From JAFEDN01 sp963818985 (GTDB taxonomy: Bacteria > Pseudomonadota > Gammaproteobacteria > Coxiellales > Coxiellaceae): 64,000 nucleotides of DNA. The notes beneath the pieces were generated by a model, which was not told the DNA's origin, made no database searches, and saw only the letters and a list, made by a program, of their open reading frames with translations. Below, piece after piece: positions 26,296 through 35,025 of the stretch (the stretch's first letter is position 1; each line of letters opens with the position of its first letter). The DNA is taken from assembly GCA_963818985.1 (NCBI GenBank), contig CAWFUJ010000004.1:212724-276723 (forward strand), written 5' to 3'. Position numbers and translations under genes: made by a program.

Positions 26296-26351
26296 TTTTT
26301 TCGACTCAATCAAAATTACACGCGAGTTTTTTCGACTAGGATCAAAATTAC
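26296..26351. repeat. short direct repeat upstream of the ATPase remnant
   Basis: Two copies of a 24/25-base unit, TTTTTTCGACT(N3-4)ATCAAAATTAC, at 26296-26319 and 26327-26351. It lies in the leader of the ATPase remnant; meaning unknown. Confidence 0.5.
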
Positions 26352-26356
26352 TATAA

Positions 26357-26380
26357 ACCCTCCTCTCTCGAGAGAAAGGA
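26357..26380. repeat. degenerate type C palindrome at the right edge of the cassette
   Basis: ACCCTCCTCTCTCGAGAGAAAGG, a shortened copy of the type C unit between the ATPase remnant and the gapA stop. Confidence 0.45.
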
Positions 26381-26397
26381 ATATATGCAAAAGTTCG

Positions 26398-27405
26398 TTA
26401 TTTACCTAGGAGCCGGGCCACATCGAGCATGCGGTTAGAGAAACCCCATTCATTGTCGTACCATGAAATGACTTTAACCAGGGTGCCATCGATCACTCGG
26501 GTTTGAGTGGCATCAAATGTCGATGAGGCTGGGCAGTGATTATAATCTATCGATACCAGGGGTTCCTCTGTGTAATCTAAAACTCCTTTTAAATAACCAT
26601 TGGCAGCTTTGCGCATAATTTCATTCACTTCCGCAACGCTGGTCGGTTTTTCGCATTCCAAAGTTAAATCGAGAACCGATACATTGGCGACAGGCACACG
26701 TATGGCGTAACCATCTAATTTTCCGGCTAATTCAGGAATCACCAAACCTATCGCAGCCGCCGCCCCTGTTTTACTAGGTATCATCGAAAGCGCAGCGGCT
26801 CGCGCCCGACGCATATCGCTATGTGGACTATCCGTCAAGCGTTGATCATTGGTATAGGCATGAACGGTGACCATTAAACCTCGTTTTATTTTTAACGTAT
26901 CTTGTAGAGGTTTCACCAGCGGAGCTAGACAATTTGTCGTACAAGAGCCATTGGAAATAATTGTGTGCTCGGATTTAATGATTTGATGATTAACCCCATA
27001 AACAATGGTGGCGTCCATATCCTTTCCGGCAGGAGCGGAAATTAATACTTTTTTTGCGCCGGCCTTTAAATGCGCACTGGCTTTATCTCTCTCAGTGAAT
27101 AAACCGGTACATTCTAATACCACATCCACTGCCAACTCTTTCCAAGGTAATTTAGCAGGATCGCGTTCGGCACAAACGCGAATTTTATCATCATTGACCA
27201 CCAAGTCTTTTCCTTCTATGCTCACTTTTCCGCTAAATCGACCATGAACACTATCGTATTTCAATAGGTGTGCATTAGTTTCGATATTTGTTAAATCATT
27301 AATGGCAACTATTTGAAGCTCTTTACGCAAACCACCTTCATACAGTGCGCGCAAAATATTACGGCCAATGCGTCCAAAACCATTGATTGCAAGCTTAATA
27401 GTCAT
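26398..27405 (-). CDS. gapA: glyceraldehyde-3-phosphate dehydrogenase
   Basis: 335 aa, full length. NAD-binding start KLAINGFGRIGRNILRALYE, catalytic cysteine in ISNGSCTTNCLAPL (about residues 147-160), phosphate-site HAYTNDQRLTDSPH, SKTGAAAAIGLVIPEL, and C-terminal SWYDNEWGFSNRM are all present. Oxidative phosphorylation of glyceraldehyde-3-phosphate in glycolysis/gluconeogenesis. It overlaps the tktA stop by 11 bases (ATG within GAATATTTATGAC), indicating coupling. It is now cut off from pgk by a 2.5-kb accessory insert. Confidence 0.97.
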   Translation of the reverse strand: MTIKLAINGFGRIGRNILRALYEGGLRKELQIVAINDLTNIETNAHLLKYDSVHGRFSGKVSIEGKDLVVNDDKIRVCAERDPAKLPWKELAVDVVLECTGLFTERDKASAHLKAGAKKVLISAPAGKDMDATIVYGVNHQIIKSEHTIISNGSCTTNCLAPLVKPLQDTLKIKRGLMVTVHAYTNDQRLTDSPHSDMRRARAAALSMIPSKTGAAAAIGLVIPELAGKLDGYAIRVPVANVSVLDLTLECEKPTSVAEVNEIMRKAANGYLKGVLDYTEEPLVSIDYNHCPASSTFDATQTRVIDGTLVKVISWYDNEWGFSNRMLDVARLLGK

Positions 27406-29407
27406 AAATATTCTCCTTTAATAATGCCACCATGGCCTCCTCAACCCGCTCAGCGGTTATGCCTAAATATTGATAGACTTCTTTAGCAGGGGCCGATAGG
27501 CCAAAGCGGTCAATCGCGATGATTTTACCGCGCAAACCGACAAATTGATACCAGTAATCACTGACCCCTGCTTCAATTGCGACCCGTGCGGTGATGGCCT
27601 TTGGCAACACCGCCTCTCTATAATCAGGATCCTGAGCTTTGAATACTTCACAACAGGGCATAGAAACCACGCGAATATATATTCCCTGTTGTTGTAAGCG
27701 CAAAGCAGCAGTCATTGCCAATGATACTTCTGAACCAGTCGACAAAATAATTCCACGCAAGGGGCCTTGTTCCAAATGTAGGATATACCCTCCTCGTTTT
27801 ATTAGATCAACAGTCGATGCGTGACGTGATTGCAATGGCACATTTTGACGCGTTAATAACAAACAGCTGGGCCCCTGGTGATTTATAGCTTGCTGCCAAG
27901 CCACTGCCGTCTCTACCACATCACAGGGTCGCCACACGTGCATGCCCGGCGTCATCCGCAACATGGCTGCATGTTCAATCGGTTGATGGGTCGGGCCATC
28001 TTCCCCCAAGCCAATAGAATCGTGCGTGTAGATATAAATCACTCGCTGACGCATTAACGAAGATAAACGCACGGCATTACGCGCGTAATCAGAAAAAACT
28101 AAAAAAGTTCCGCCGTAAGGAATTAATCCACTATGTAATGCCAGCCCATTCATTATGGCTGACATTGCAAATTCACGCACCCCGTAATTTATATAGTTGC
28201 CATTAAAATCGGTTGCTTTTAATGCCTTACTGCCTTGCCAATGAGTACAATTTGATTCAGTTAAATCTGCAGAACCGCCAATTAATTCTGGAAGTAAAGG
28301 CGCGAAAGCATTTAAACACAGTTGCGAAGCTTTTCGGGTAGCGATATCTTGTGGCCGTGCCTGCATTTGTTCAATGAATTGTTGACAGTGTGCGTCCCAG
28401 CCTGTGGGCAGTTGGCCTTGCTGCCTACGGACAAATTCTGTGGCTAAATCGGGATAAGCTTGCTGATAATGGCCGAACTGTTGCTGCCATTCTGCCTCTA
28501 AGCGTTGACCCTGTTCGCTATAATCCCAAGCTTGTGCAATCTCTTCAGGGATAACAAATGGCAGGTCACTCCAAGCTAAATTTTCGCGAGTTAATGCCAG
28601 TTCTTTTTCTCCCAACGGCGACCCATGAGCTTTTTCACTACCAACAAGCGTAGGGGCACCAAAGCCAATTTTTGTTTTGCAACAAATCAGAGTGGGTTGA
28701 TGGGTTTGATCTCGCGCTTCGCGTATGGCCTGGGCTACTGCCAGATGATCATGGCCGTCGACATCGGCAATGACATGCCAACGATAGGCGCGGAAACGCT
28801 CAGGAACATTTTCAGTAAACCATCCTGATACGTCTCCATCGATGGAAATACCATTATCATCCCAAAAAACAATTAATTTATTTAAGCCCAAAGTACCGGC
28901 CAACGAGCACGATTCATGCGAGATACCTTCCATCAAACAACCATCGCCTGCAAAAACGTAGGTGTAATGATCGACAATTTGATGTGTTTCTCGATTAAAA
29001 TAAGCAGCGAGTATTCGTTCGGCAATGGCCATGCCCACTCCATTGGCAAGACCTTGGCCAAGAGGGCCAGTCGTGGTTTCTACTCCCGGGGTGTCATGAT
29101 ACTCCGGATGTCCCGGGGTCTTGGAATGCAGTTGACGAAAATGGCGAAGGTCATCAATACTTAACGGGTAGCCGGATAAATGCAGTAAAGCATATTGTAA
29201 CATCGCTCCATGACCGTTTGATAAAATAAAACGATCTCGATTCGACCAATTTGGATTTTTCGGATTATGCTGCAGAAAATCACGCCACAACACTTCAGCG
29301 ATGTCAGCCATGCCCATGGGCATGCCCGGGTGTCCTGAATTGGCCATTTGCACTGCATCCATAGCGAGAGCACGGATGGCATTGGCTAATTGTCGACGTG
29401 AAGGCAT
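27395..29407 (-). CDS. tktA: transketolase
   Basis: 670 aa from ATG 29407, which has GGGAG upstream and gives the family start PSRRQLANAIRALAMDAVQ. An in-frame codon at 29437 would add ten unlikely residues. TPP-binding GDGCLMEGISHE...NGISIDG, substrate histidines (SGHPGMPMG, HDSIGLGEDGPTHQPIEH) and the C-terminal domain are intact. Links glycolysis to the pentose phosphate pathway. First gene of tktA-gapA. Downstream neighbour of a frameshifted M50 peptidase. Confidence 0.97.
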   Translation of the reverse strand: MPSRRQLANAIRALAMDAVQMANSGHPGMPMGMADIAEVLWRDFLQHNPKNPNWSNRDRFILSNGHGAMLQYALLHLSGYPLSIDDLRHFRQLHSKTPGHPEYHDTPGVETTTGPLGQGLANGVGMAIAERILAAYFNRETHQIVDHYTYVFAGDGCLMEGISHESCSLAGTLGLNKLIVFWDDNGISIDGDVSGWFTENVPERFRAYRWHVIADVDGHDHLAVAQAIREARDQTHQPTLICCKTKIGFGAPTLVGSEKAHGSPLGEKELALTRENLAWSDLPFVIPEEIAQAWDYSEQGQRLEAEWQQQFGHYQQAYPDLATEFVRRQQGQLPTGWDAHCQQFIEQMQARPQDIATRKASQLCLNAFAPLLPELIGGSADLTESNCTHWQGSKALKATDFNGNYINYGVREFAMSAIMNGLALHSGLIPYGGTFLVFSDYARNAVRLSSLMRQRVIYIYTHDSIGLGEDGPTHQPIEHAAMLRMTPGMHVWRPCDVVETAVAWQQAINHQGPSCLLLTRQNVPLQSRHASTVDLIKRGGYILHLEQGPLRGIILSTGSEVSLAMTAALRLQQQGIYIRVVSMPCCEVFKAQDPDYREAVLPKAITARVAIEAGVSDYWYQFVGLRGKIIAIDRFGLSAPAKEVYQYLGITAERVEEAMVALLKENIYDY

Positions 29408-29433
29408 AAATTGTTCTCCCGGATGACGAAATT

Positions 29434-30107
29434 TCAAAAATTTAAGTTAAAAAGCTCGTTAATCCAACTAACTAGAATTTGAATAGGCGGCCATAATACC
29501 AAACTTAATACCCCCAAAAACAATAAGGCCAATAATATCCAAATACCGTATGCTTCTATTTTTTCATAACTATGAGATATTTTAGGCGGTAAAATTGAAG
29601 AAACCACGCGGCTGCCATCTAGCGGCGGGATAGGTACCAAATTTAATACTAACAATACACAATTAATCATAATACCAAAGCGTGCAGTCGCCTGTAAAAA
29701 TTGGCCGGTCGTTGCCATCCAGGGTTGCGGGCTGTCAATTAAATACATCAATGCGATTTTGGCAATAGCTGCCCAGATAAAAGCCATCACTAAGTTGGCG
29801 GCTGGGCCGACAGGGCCACCAGCGCCATATCCCGGCGCGGATGTTTTAAATTTTGCCATGCCACGGGCACAGGCTTGGCCCAACCAAAAATAAATCCCCC
29901 AATAATTAACATTAATATTGGCAGCAACACCGTGCCAAAGAGGTCAATATGTTTTAAAGGATTTAAACTGACTCTTCCTAACATTAACGCGGTTTTATCA
30001 CCTAATTTACTGGCGACCCAACCATGAGCGGCTTCGTGCAGGGTAATGGCAAATATCAACGGCAATACGGCAACAACCACTGCTTGGATGATGGCATCAA
30101 TATTCAT
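29434..30107 (-). pseudogene. M50 (site-2 protease-like) membrane peptidase with one frameshift
   Basis: Two overlapping frames together make one ~220-residue M50B metallopeptidase of the YwhC/RseP-related short type. The first (from 30107) has the zinc motif HEAAHG, the family phrase NPLKHIDLFGTVLLPI and runs to ...RRDMALVAL. The second continues GPAANLVMAFIWAAIAKI and holds the third ligand motif NLVPIPPLDGSRVV. The break is at about 29817-29822, where one G appears to be missing from a GGG-CCC stretch. It is a single lesion, so a sequencing error or a very recent mutation is possible. Without the shift the protein looks functional. Confidence 0.85.
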
Positions 30108-30116
30108 GCGACTCTC

Positions 30117-30701
30117 TTAAGTTTCGTACTCAAAAACTTGCACCACTTTACGCACATCGGTAACTTTTCGAGCAGCTGAGGTCGCCAACTCGGCTTGTTT
30201 GGAACTCACAATCCCCATTAAATAAACGACTTTATTTTCAGTCACCACTTTTATTTGTGAAGAACTTAAACCCTTAGTAGCCAACATCGCAGTTTTGACT
30301 TTTGACGTAATCCAACTGTCAGCACTGCGATCTTTGAAGGTTAAAATTTTGGAAACTTCAATCTGGTTATAAATTCTGGTGATTTTATCTACTTCACTGA
30401 CATCTTGGTAGGCACGTTGTTTTAACTCTTCTGTTTGAGCTTGACCTACCATTAGCACTAAATGATTAAACACAGATATTCCCACTTTCACCTTGCCTTT
30501 TAATTGTGGATCTTGATTAATTTTAGCGAGTGCTCTATTTGCTATATCAACATCGGTCATGATCGTCGCGGTACTGCGTTTATCATAAATAATGGCTCCG
30601 CCAGCTGTTGCTCCAACCGCAACTAATATGACGGGAATACAACCCGATAAAGCTAAAGTTAATAGCAACATGCCGGACAATAAAATTCTTTTAATTTTCA
30701 T
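30117..30701 (-). CDS. dolP: BON-domain outer membrane lipoprotein DolP
   Basis: 194 aa with a lipoprotein signal peptide (lipobox LSGC, Cys about residue 21) and two BON domains (about residues 45-115 and 125-190). DolP (YraP) binds anionic phospholipid in the outer membrane and helps envelope integrity. The gene order lpoA-yraN-diaA-dolP matches the E. coli yraMNOP block, which strongly supports the assignment. The gap to diaA is two bases. Intact. Confidence 0.92.
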   Translation of the reverse strand: MKIKRILLSGMLLLTLALSGCIPVILVAVGATAGGAIIYDKRSTATIMTDVDIANRALAKINQDPQLKGKVKVGISVFNHLVLMVGQAQTEELKQRAYQDVSEVDKITRIYNQIEVSKILTFKDRSADSWITSKVKTAMLATKGLSSSQIKVVTENKVVYLMGIVSSKQAELATSAARKVTDVRKVVQVFEYET

Positions 30702-30703
30702 AT

Positions 30704-31300
30704 TTAACCCTCTATATTAATAAATAATTTATGATCAATGTAATCGCATAGACAATGGATAATCAATAAATGTGTTTCTTGGATTCGCGCTGTGGATTGA
30801 GCCGGAACACGAATTTCTACACTCTGCTCATTTAACAACGCGGCAATGACTCCGCCATCTCGTCCAGTGAGTGCCACTATTTGGCATTCACGTTGTTGAG
30901 CTGCAGTAATCGCCTCAATAATGTTTTTCGAATGCCCGCTGGTGCTGATTGCTAATAAAACATCACCCGGCCTAGCTAGCCCTTTCACTTGTTTGGAAAA
31001 AATTTCTTCATAACTATAATCATTGGCAATTGCAGTGATCGTAGAGGTGTCGGTGGACAGGGCTATCGCTGGTAAACTGGGGCGTTCAGTTTCAAAGCGA
31101 TTCAGCATCTCCGCAGCAAAATGTTGAGCGTCGCCAGCAGATCCACCGTTTCCACAACTTAAGATTTTACCATTATTTAAAAGTGACCCGACCATCATAT
31201 CGCCGGCAGCTAGAATAGATTCTGCTATCGATTCTATCGCCAAAATTTTAGTTTGAATACTCTCTTCAAATTGCTGTTTGATTCTTGCCAACATGTCCAT
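30704..31300 (-). CDS. diaA: SIS-domain protein DiaA (GmhA-like)
   Basis: 198 aa, one SIS domain with GNGGSAGDAQHFAAEML (about residues 50-66) and the SxS motif in LAISTSGHSKNIIEAI. DiaA binds DnaA and promotes initiation of replication; the paralogue GmhA is a sedoheptulose-7-phosphate isomerase. Sequence alone does not separate them cleanly, but position between yraN and dolP favours DiaA. Since waaC lies elsewhere in the window, heptose is made, so a true GmhA should exist too; this protein could in principle do that job. Confidence 0.85.
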   Translation of the reverse strand: MDMLARIKQQFEESIQTKILAIESIAESILAAGDMMVGSLLNNGKILSCGNGGSAGDAQHFAAEMLNRFETERPSLPAIALSTDTSTITAIANDYSYEEIFSKQVKGLARPGDVLLAISTSGHSKNIIEAITAAQQRECQIVALTGRDGGVIAALLNEQSVEIRVPAQSTARIQETHLLIIHCLCDYIDHKLFINIEG

Positions 31301-31302
31301 TT

Positions 31303-31653
31303 TTAATATTCTACCTCAAAAGCATTTTGAATCCAGTGATATTCACCATATGATAGGCCAATGACATCAAAACGACAGTCTATTTTATCGATTAATTGAT
31401 GTGTAATTAAAAAAGCTCTGGCTGCGCTAATAATTCGTAGTTGTTTATTCCTTGAAATAGTTTCAATCCCTTCGCCATGACGATTACTGCGGAAACGAAC
31501 CTCAATAAATACCAACATCTTTTGGTCACACATGACTAAATCAATTTCCCCTCGTTGGCAACGGAAGTTGCTGCATCGCCAAATTAATCCTTGTTTTTCT
31601 AGAAAAGCACGGGCTTGCTGTTCTGCCAATCCGCCAATGGTTTGCGTGTTCAT
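31303..31653 (-). CDS. yraN: YraN/UPF0102 nuclease-like protein
   Basis: 116 aa with the UPF0102 restriction-endonuclease-like fold signature: ARAFLEKQGL, NFRCQRGEIDLVMCDQKMLVFIEVRFRS (about residues 25-52), holding the E..D..E-x-R catalytic-type residues. Family function is poorly known. Its start overlaps the lpoA stop by four bases (ATGA), and its stop lies two bases before diaA, as in the conserved block. Confidence 0.93.
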   Translation of the reverse strand: MNTQTIGGLAEQQARAFLEKQGLIWRCSNFRCQRGEIDLVMCDQKMLVFIEVRFRSNRHGEGIETISRNKQLRIISAARAFLITHQLIDKIDCRFDVIGLSYGEYHWIQNAFEVEY

Positions 31654-32837
31654 TTGTTTAGCAGCCTAGGCTGGCCGTCAATCATCTGAGCCCATGGCAA
31701 TTCTCGATACCAGACTTTATTAGGTTTTAGAAATAATAAACCGGTCGCCCCAGGGATTCCTGAATCTGGAATAACACTTGAATTGTCACCGAGCCTTCTT
31801 GCCAAACGATAACTATCAACCCCTAAAGCAAAAAATTGCGATTGTTGTTGGGAAGCCTTTGGCCAGATTTTTTGCACATTCTGCAACACTGCTTGGACAT
31901 CCACAGGTAAATTATAAGCATCAATCTCCCAAGGAATTGCACAAAAAATTATGTCATTCAAGTCTTGATCATATTTAGGTTCAGGAAAACCACTATAGAT
32001 ATGAGATGTAGCATAAACAGGCACTTTGCTAGCATAATAAAATCTAAGAAAAGGACGAAGTTCCCGAGCTAATTCTGGTTTTGCCACTAAAAATACCATG
32101 TCAAAATCTTGCCGACGATAGGCAATTGTCCGTATTTTTGAATCCTGCAATATCGAACGCAGTTCTTTCCCTCGCTGTTCAGACTGATCGACGTGTAACA
32201 ACTGAGCAATTTGTTTGGCCAATTGCTCAGGATTATCGTAATACATTTGCCCAACGATTCGACCACCTAACGTTCGCCATTGGTTAGCAAATTCTTCAAA
32301 CGTCCTTTGGCCTAGAGTGGAAGCTGGACCAATTATAATTGCGTTCTTATGACCATTTTGCCAAGCTTTATGAGCGACTTGTTTGGCCTCATCTTCTGGA
32401 GACAATCCCAATTGATACAAGTTAGGAACAGCCACTTCTTCAGGCAAGGTATTCAACAACAATGTTGGAACCGCAAGTGGACTTGCTTTTGCTGACTGTG
32501 CTAATTGACTACCTTCAGCTTTATTCAAAGGACCCACAATAAAGCTGGCCCCTTGTTCAATTGCCTGCCGATATAGATCGACGATATGGCCACCGCTGGT
32601 ATCGATTATTCTGATTGTGGGTGGTTGAGGATCATTGGCTAAAGACTGATAGTAAGCCGCTATAAACCCGTCACGAATAGCTTGACCAGCCGCAGCATAC
32701 TGCCCTTGCAATGGCAAAAGTAAGGCAATGCGGTCATCTGCATAGCCTTTTGGAATATATAAAATATATAAGATCAATATACTGGCAAAGAGAGTAATAA
32801 TTACCCTGAAATAGTTGAAAATTCGCACTGCTTTCAT
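31650..32837 (-). CDS. lpoA: LpoA-like penicillin-binding protein activator, shortened
   Basis: 395 aa from ATG 32837; the frame stays open to 32906 but the downstream start gives a clean membrane anchor (RVIITLFASILILYILYIP). The rest matches the C-terminal periplasmic-binding-protein-like half of LpoA: RIALLLPLQGQYAAAGQAIRDGF and FIVGPLNKAEG. The usual N-terminal TPR half is absent, and I see no lipobox cysteine, so it is probably not an outer-membrane lipoprotein. LpoA activates PBP1A. Operon order supports the identity; the reduced form may be a lineage variant. No clear Shine-Dalgarno. Confidence 0.82.
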   Translation of the reverse strand: MKAVRIFNYFRVIITLFASILILYILYIPKGYADDRIALLLPLQGQYAAAGQAIRDGFIAAYYQSLANDPQPPTIRIIDTSGGHIVDLYRQAIEQGASFIVGPLNKAEGSQLAQSAKASPLAVPTLLLNTLPEEVAVPNLYQLGLSPEDEAKQVAHKAWQNGHKNAIIIGPASTLGQRTFEEFANQWRTLGGRIVGQMYYDNPEQLAKQIAQLLHVDQSEQRGKELRSILQDSKIRTIAYRRQDFDMVFLVAKPELARELRPFLRFYYASKVPVYATSHIYSGFPEPKYDQDLNDIIFCAIPWEIDAYNLPVDVQAVLQNVQKIWPKASQQQSQFFALGVDSYRLARRLGDNSSVIPDSGIPGATGLLFLKPNKVWYRELPWAQMIDGQPRLLNK

Positions 32838-32932
32838 GATGTATAATGTAACCTTTTCCCAAATATTTGTAAACTCGGGATTAATTTTCTCATTAGTAAA
32901 AACCACTATTTTAAGAAAAACTTAAGCTTATA

Positions 32933-32949
32933 AGTGTATATTTTACACT
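32933..32949. promoter_or_regulatory. 17-bp palindrome in the lpoA / orphan-gene divergent gap
   Basis: AGTGTA-TATTT-TACACT, a perfect 6-5-6 inverted repeat in an AT-rich region 24 bases before the 414-aa gene. Operator-like in size and location; no regulator known. Confidence 0.4.
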
Positions 32950-32973
32950 AATTATAACCAACTGGAAAAGTAA

Positions 32974-34218
32974 ATGAAAAAACATGAGATTATTAAATTA
33001 TTTAAAAAATCTGATTTGTCGGTATTCTTACATGCTCAGAGCGCTATATTTCCCAACATTGAGAAAACCCAGATAATTAATAAACAGGTGCTGCAATTAG
33101 TAAATGAATGCTATGAAGAGAAAGGGGAAAATTTAATTCACCTGGGGGAGTTGATGTTGGGTTTATTAAGACTTTATTCTCAGGCTTATAAACTACAAAA
33201 GGGGTTATATGGTTCAGGCAATTATAACTTCGAGGAAGCTATTAACAAAAATTTTTCTTTCTTTTTAAAAAATGCTAATGCTGCTGAGATTCAAAAGTTT
33301 TTTGAGGAATTATTTGTATTTGAATCACAGCTTGAACCTGCTCATCGTGATGGATTTATTTTTAGAACAGCAATGCAAGGGTATTATTCAAAATTAACCC
33401 GTCATTTATATTCGATATTTTATTATTATTACTACGAACGAGGACAGATACCAAAAGATTCCGAATTCAAGCTCTTAGAAAATTATGGAATGTGGTTGAT
33501 AGCAGGACATCGACGGTTTGTCTCGAAAGATTTTGGGCTTATCGCCAATCTTTTCTACATGATTTTTAATTTAGGCAATTCTTATGGAATCGATGAATAT
33601 TATGATTTCTCACTGAAATTTCATCTTACATATACTTCACTTGGTCATATGCTAAAACACTCTGGGCATAAAGAGGAAAAATATTTTAATATACCCATTG
33701 TTCTTAGTCCTTGGAATGTAATCGATTTGAGAATTGTAGTTAATATGCTTAATTTGAATTTACCTAAAGAGCTCACTTTTCTTTGTCTAGCTTATTTTAC
33801 CGAACTTTTTTCTCATAACGATCAAGTCTTAACACTTGAAGCAAAACATATCAATTTGTTTAATGAAAAAGACGACTACGAAACCAAAAATGTACATCGC
33901 CTTACTTCTCAAAAAACTTCTCAACAGAGCGTTGCTGAAGAGGTGAATTTTAAGTCCAAAATAATTAAATTCATTCAAAAGCCTATTCTCCACCAGCTAT
34001 TAGATAAGGACACACTGACAGAAGTAAAGCAAGCTAGCGATGATTGTGATAATCCACAGGAAATTTTACAATTAGCTAAAAAAATCCAAAACTCTTTAAA
34101 TGAAATACCAGCTCTTAAGAAAAACAATCTAAGGGGAGTTAAAGAATTGCTTTCTGAAATACAAAATTTAATTTTAGAAATCGAAAACTCTTCATCAGAA
34201 TTAAACTTAAAAATTTAA
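32974..34218 (+). CDS. orphan 414-aa protein, possible effector
   Basis: No family recognised. The gene is more AT-rich than its neighbours and the protein is Lys/Phe/Tyr/Leu-rich, largely helical, without signal peptide or transmembrane helix. An aromatic run (SIFYYYYYERG) sits near residue 150. The C-terminal ~100 residues are charged and coiled-coil-like (KAIQ/ SEIQNLILEIENSSSELNLKI end). The Glu-rich C-terminus with a final hydrophobic residue is loosely reminiscent of Dot/Icm secretion signals; this is speculation. Isolated transcription unit, divergent from lpoA, ended by a large palindromic element. Confidence 0.7.
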   Translation: MKKHEIIKLFKKSDLSVFLHAQSAIFPNIEKTQIINKQVLQLVNECYEEKGENLIHLGELMLGLLRLYSQAYKLQKGLYGSGNYNFEEAINKNFSFFLKNANAAEIQKFFEELFVFESQLEPAHRDGFIFRTAMQGYYSKLTRHLYSIFYYYYYERGQIPKDSEFKLLENYGMWLIAGHRRFVSKDFGLIANLFYMIFNLGNSYGIDEYYDFSLKFHLTYTSLGHMLKHSGHKEEKYFNIPIVLSPWNVIDLRIVVNMLNLNLPKELTFLCLAYFTELFSHNDQVLTLEAKHINLFNEKDDYETKNVHRLTSQKTSQQSVAEEVNFKSKIIKFIQKPILHQLLDKDTLTEVKQASDDCDNPQEILQLAKKIQNSLNEIPALKKNNLRGVKELLSEIQNLILEIENSSSELNLKI

Positions 34219-34229
34219 TTATGATATAT

Positions 34230-34444
34230 TCTCAGAACCCCGAAGGACGGATTATCACCTACGCGCATAAATGTCGCCGTCCCGGGCGGTAATTCGTCAT
34301 CCCGGCGGGGGCCCAAGAAGCCTGTCATCCCGCAGTCAAGCCGCGGGATGGCCAGGCTTGGGTCGCGGACGACAAACTACCGCGCGCGGGACGTCGGATT
34401 TTATGCGCGCGTAGGCGGGAATGACATGTCCCGGGTTTCTGAGA
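34230..34444. repeat. large nested palindromic element (~215 bases), MITE-like
   Basis: The 254-base gap is nearly filled by nested inverted repeats: outer TCTCAGAACCC / GGGTTTCTGAGA, then ACCTACGCGCATAAA / TTTATGCGCGCGTAGG, then GTCGCCGTCCCGGGCGGTA / TACCGCGCGCGGGACGTCGG, with a type A unit (GTCATCCCGC...GCGGGATGGC) in the centre. No reading frame. It looks like a non-autonomous element into which, or from which, type A units derive. Confidence 0.8.
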
Positions 34445-34472
34445 AACTTACCAGTTTTAGGAGATTATTATA

Positions 34473-34979
34473 ATGGTACAAAAAAAATGGATCGCATTAG
34501 CGCTATTAGGTTTTTTAGGCGGGTGTGCTTCACCTCCGCCGCCACCACCCCCTGCTCCTCCGCCGATTAAACATCAAGTGAATCAAATGGAAACTGTGGG
34601 CATTCAAATGATCCAACATGGGGACAGATTGATTATGATCATACCCACCGATCGATATTTTGAGCCCATGAGCTCGACAGTTAAAAGAGAGCAACGAATA
34701 AACTTGCAACAAATGGCCATGTTCGTCAAAAACTTTGTTATGAATTATCCAAAGTCAGTTGTTCGGGTGACTGGATATTCAGATAGAGTGTTCGATCAAC
34801 GCACCCAGTTACAATTATCTCAAAACTATGCGGAAGCCATTGCAGTATATATATTTAATGCTGGAATATCAGAAAGCCGAATCGCAATTCAAAGTAGAGG
34901 CAGCAATGAACCGATTGCGGGGGAATATGCACCAAAGAGCATGGCTTACAATCGACGGGTGGTGGTCCAGGTTAATTAA
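34473..34979 (+). CDS. OmpA-family lipoprotein (IcmN/DotK-like)
   Basis: 168 aa. Lipobox LGGC (Cys about residue 18) is followed by a proline tract (seven consecutive prolines) that would span from the outer membrane, then an OmpA/MotB-like peptidoglycan-binding domain (about residues 70-168) with VVRVTGYSDR and LSQNYAEAIAVYIFNAGI ... AYNRRVVVQV. The phrase IMIIPTDRYFEPMSS resembles DotK/IcmN, the OmpA-like lipoprotein of Dot/Icm type IVB secretion systems; that resemblance is from memory. It is convergent with the pilus operon end (pilP), so it may anchor that machine to peptidoglycan. Confidence 0.78.
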   Translation: MVQKKWIALALLGFLGGCASPPPPPPPAPPPIKHQVNQMETVGIQMIQHGDRLIMIIPTDRYFEPMSSTVKREQRINLQQMAMFVKNFVMNYPKSVVRVTGYSDRVFDQRTQLQLSQNYAEAIAVYIFNAGISESRIAIQSRGSNEPIAGEYAPKSMAYNRRVVVQVN

Positions 34980-34989
34980 CCTTCCAAAT

Positions 34990-35020
34990 CCCCTCTCCCA
35001 GATAGAGAGGGGAGAGAGGG
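34990..35020. repeat. type C palindrome between convergent genes
   Basis: CCCCTCTCCC / GAGAGGGGAGAGAGGG unit filling the 46-base gap between the lipoprotein and pilP stops; could act as a bidirectional terminator, though without long T-runs. Confidence 0.6.
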
Positions 35021-35025
35021 AAAGA

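Noticed and set aside
34230..34444. CRISPR array
   Set aside because: The repeats are palindromic and nested, not direct repeats with spacers; no cas genes.
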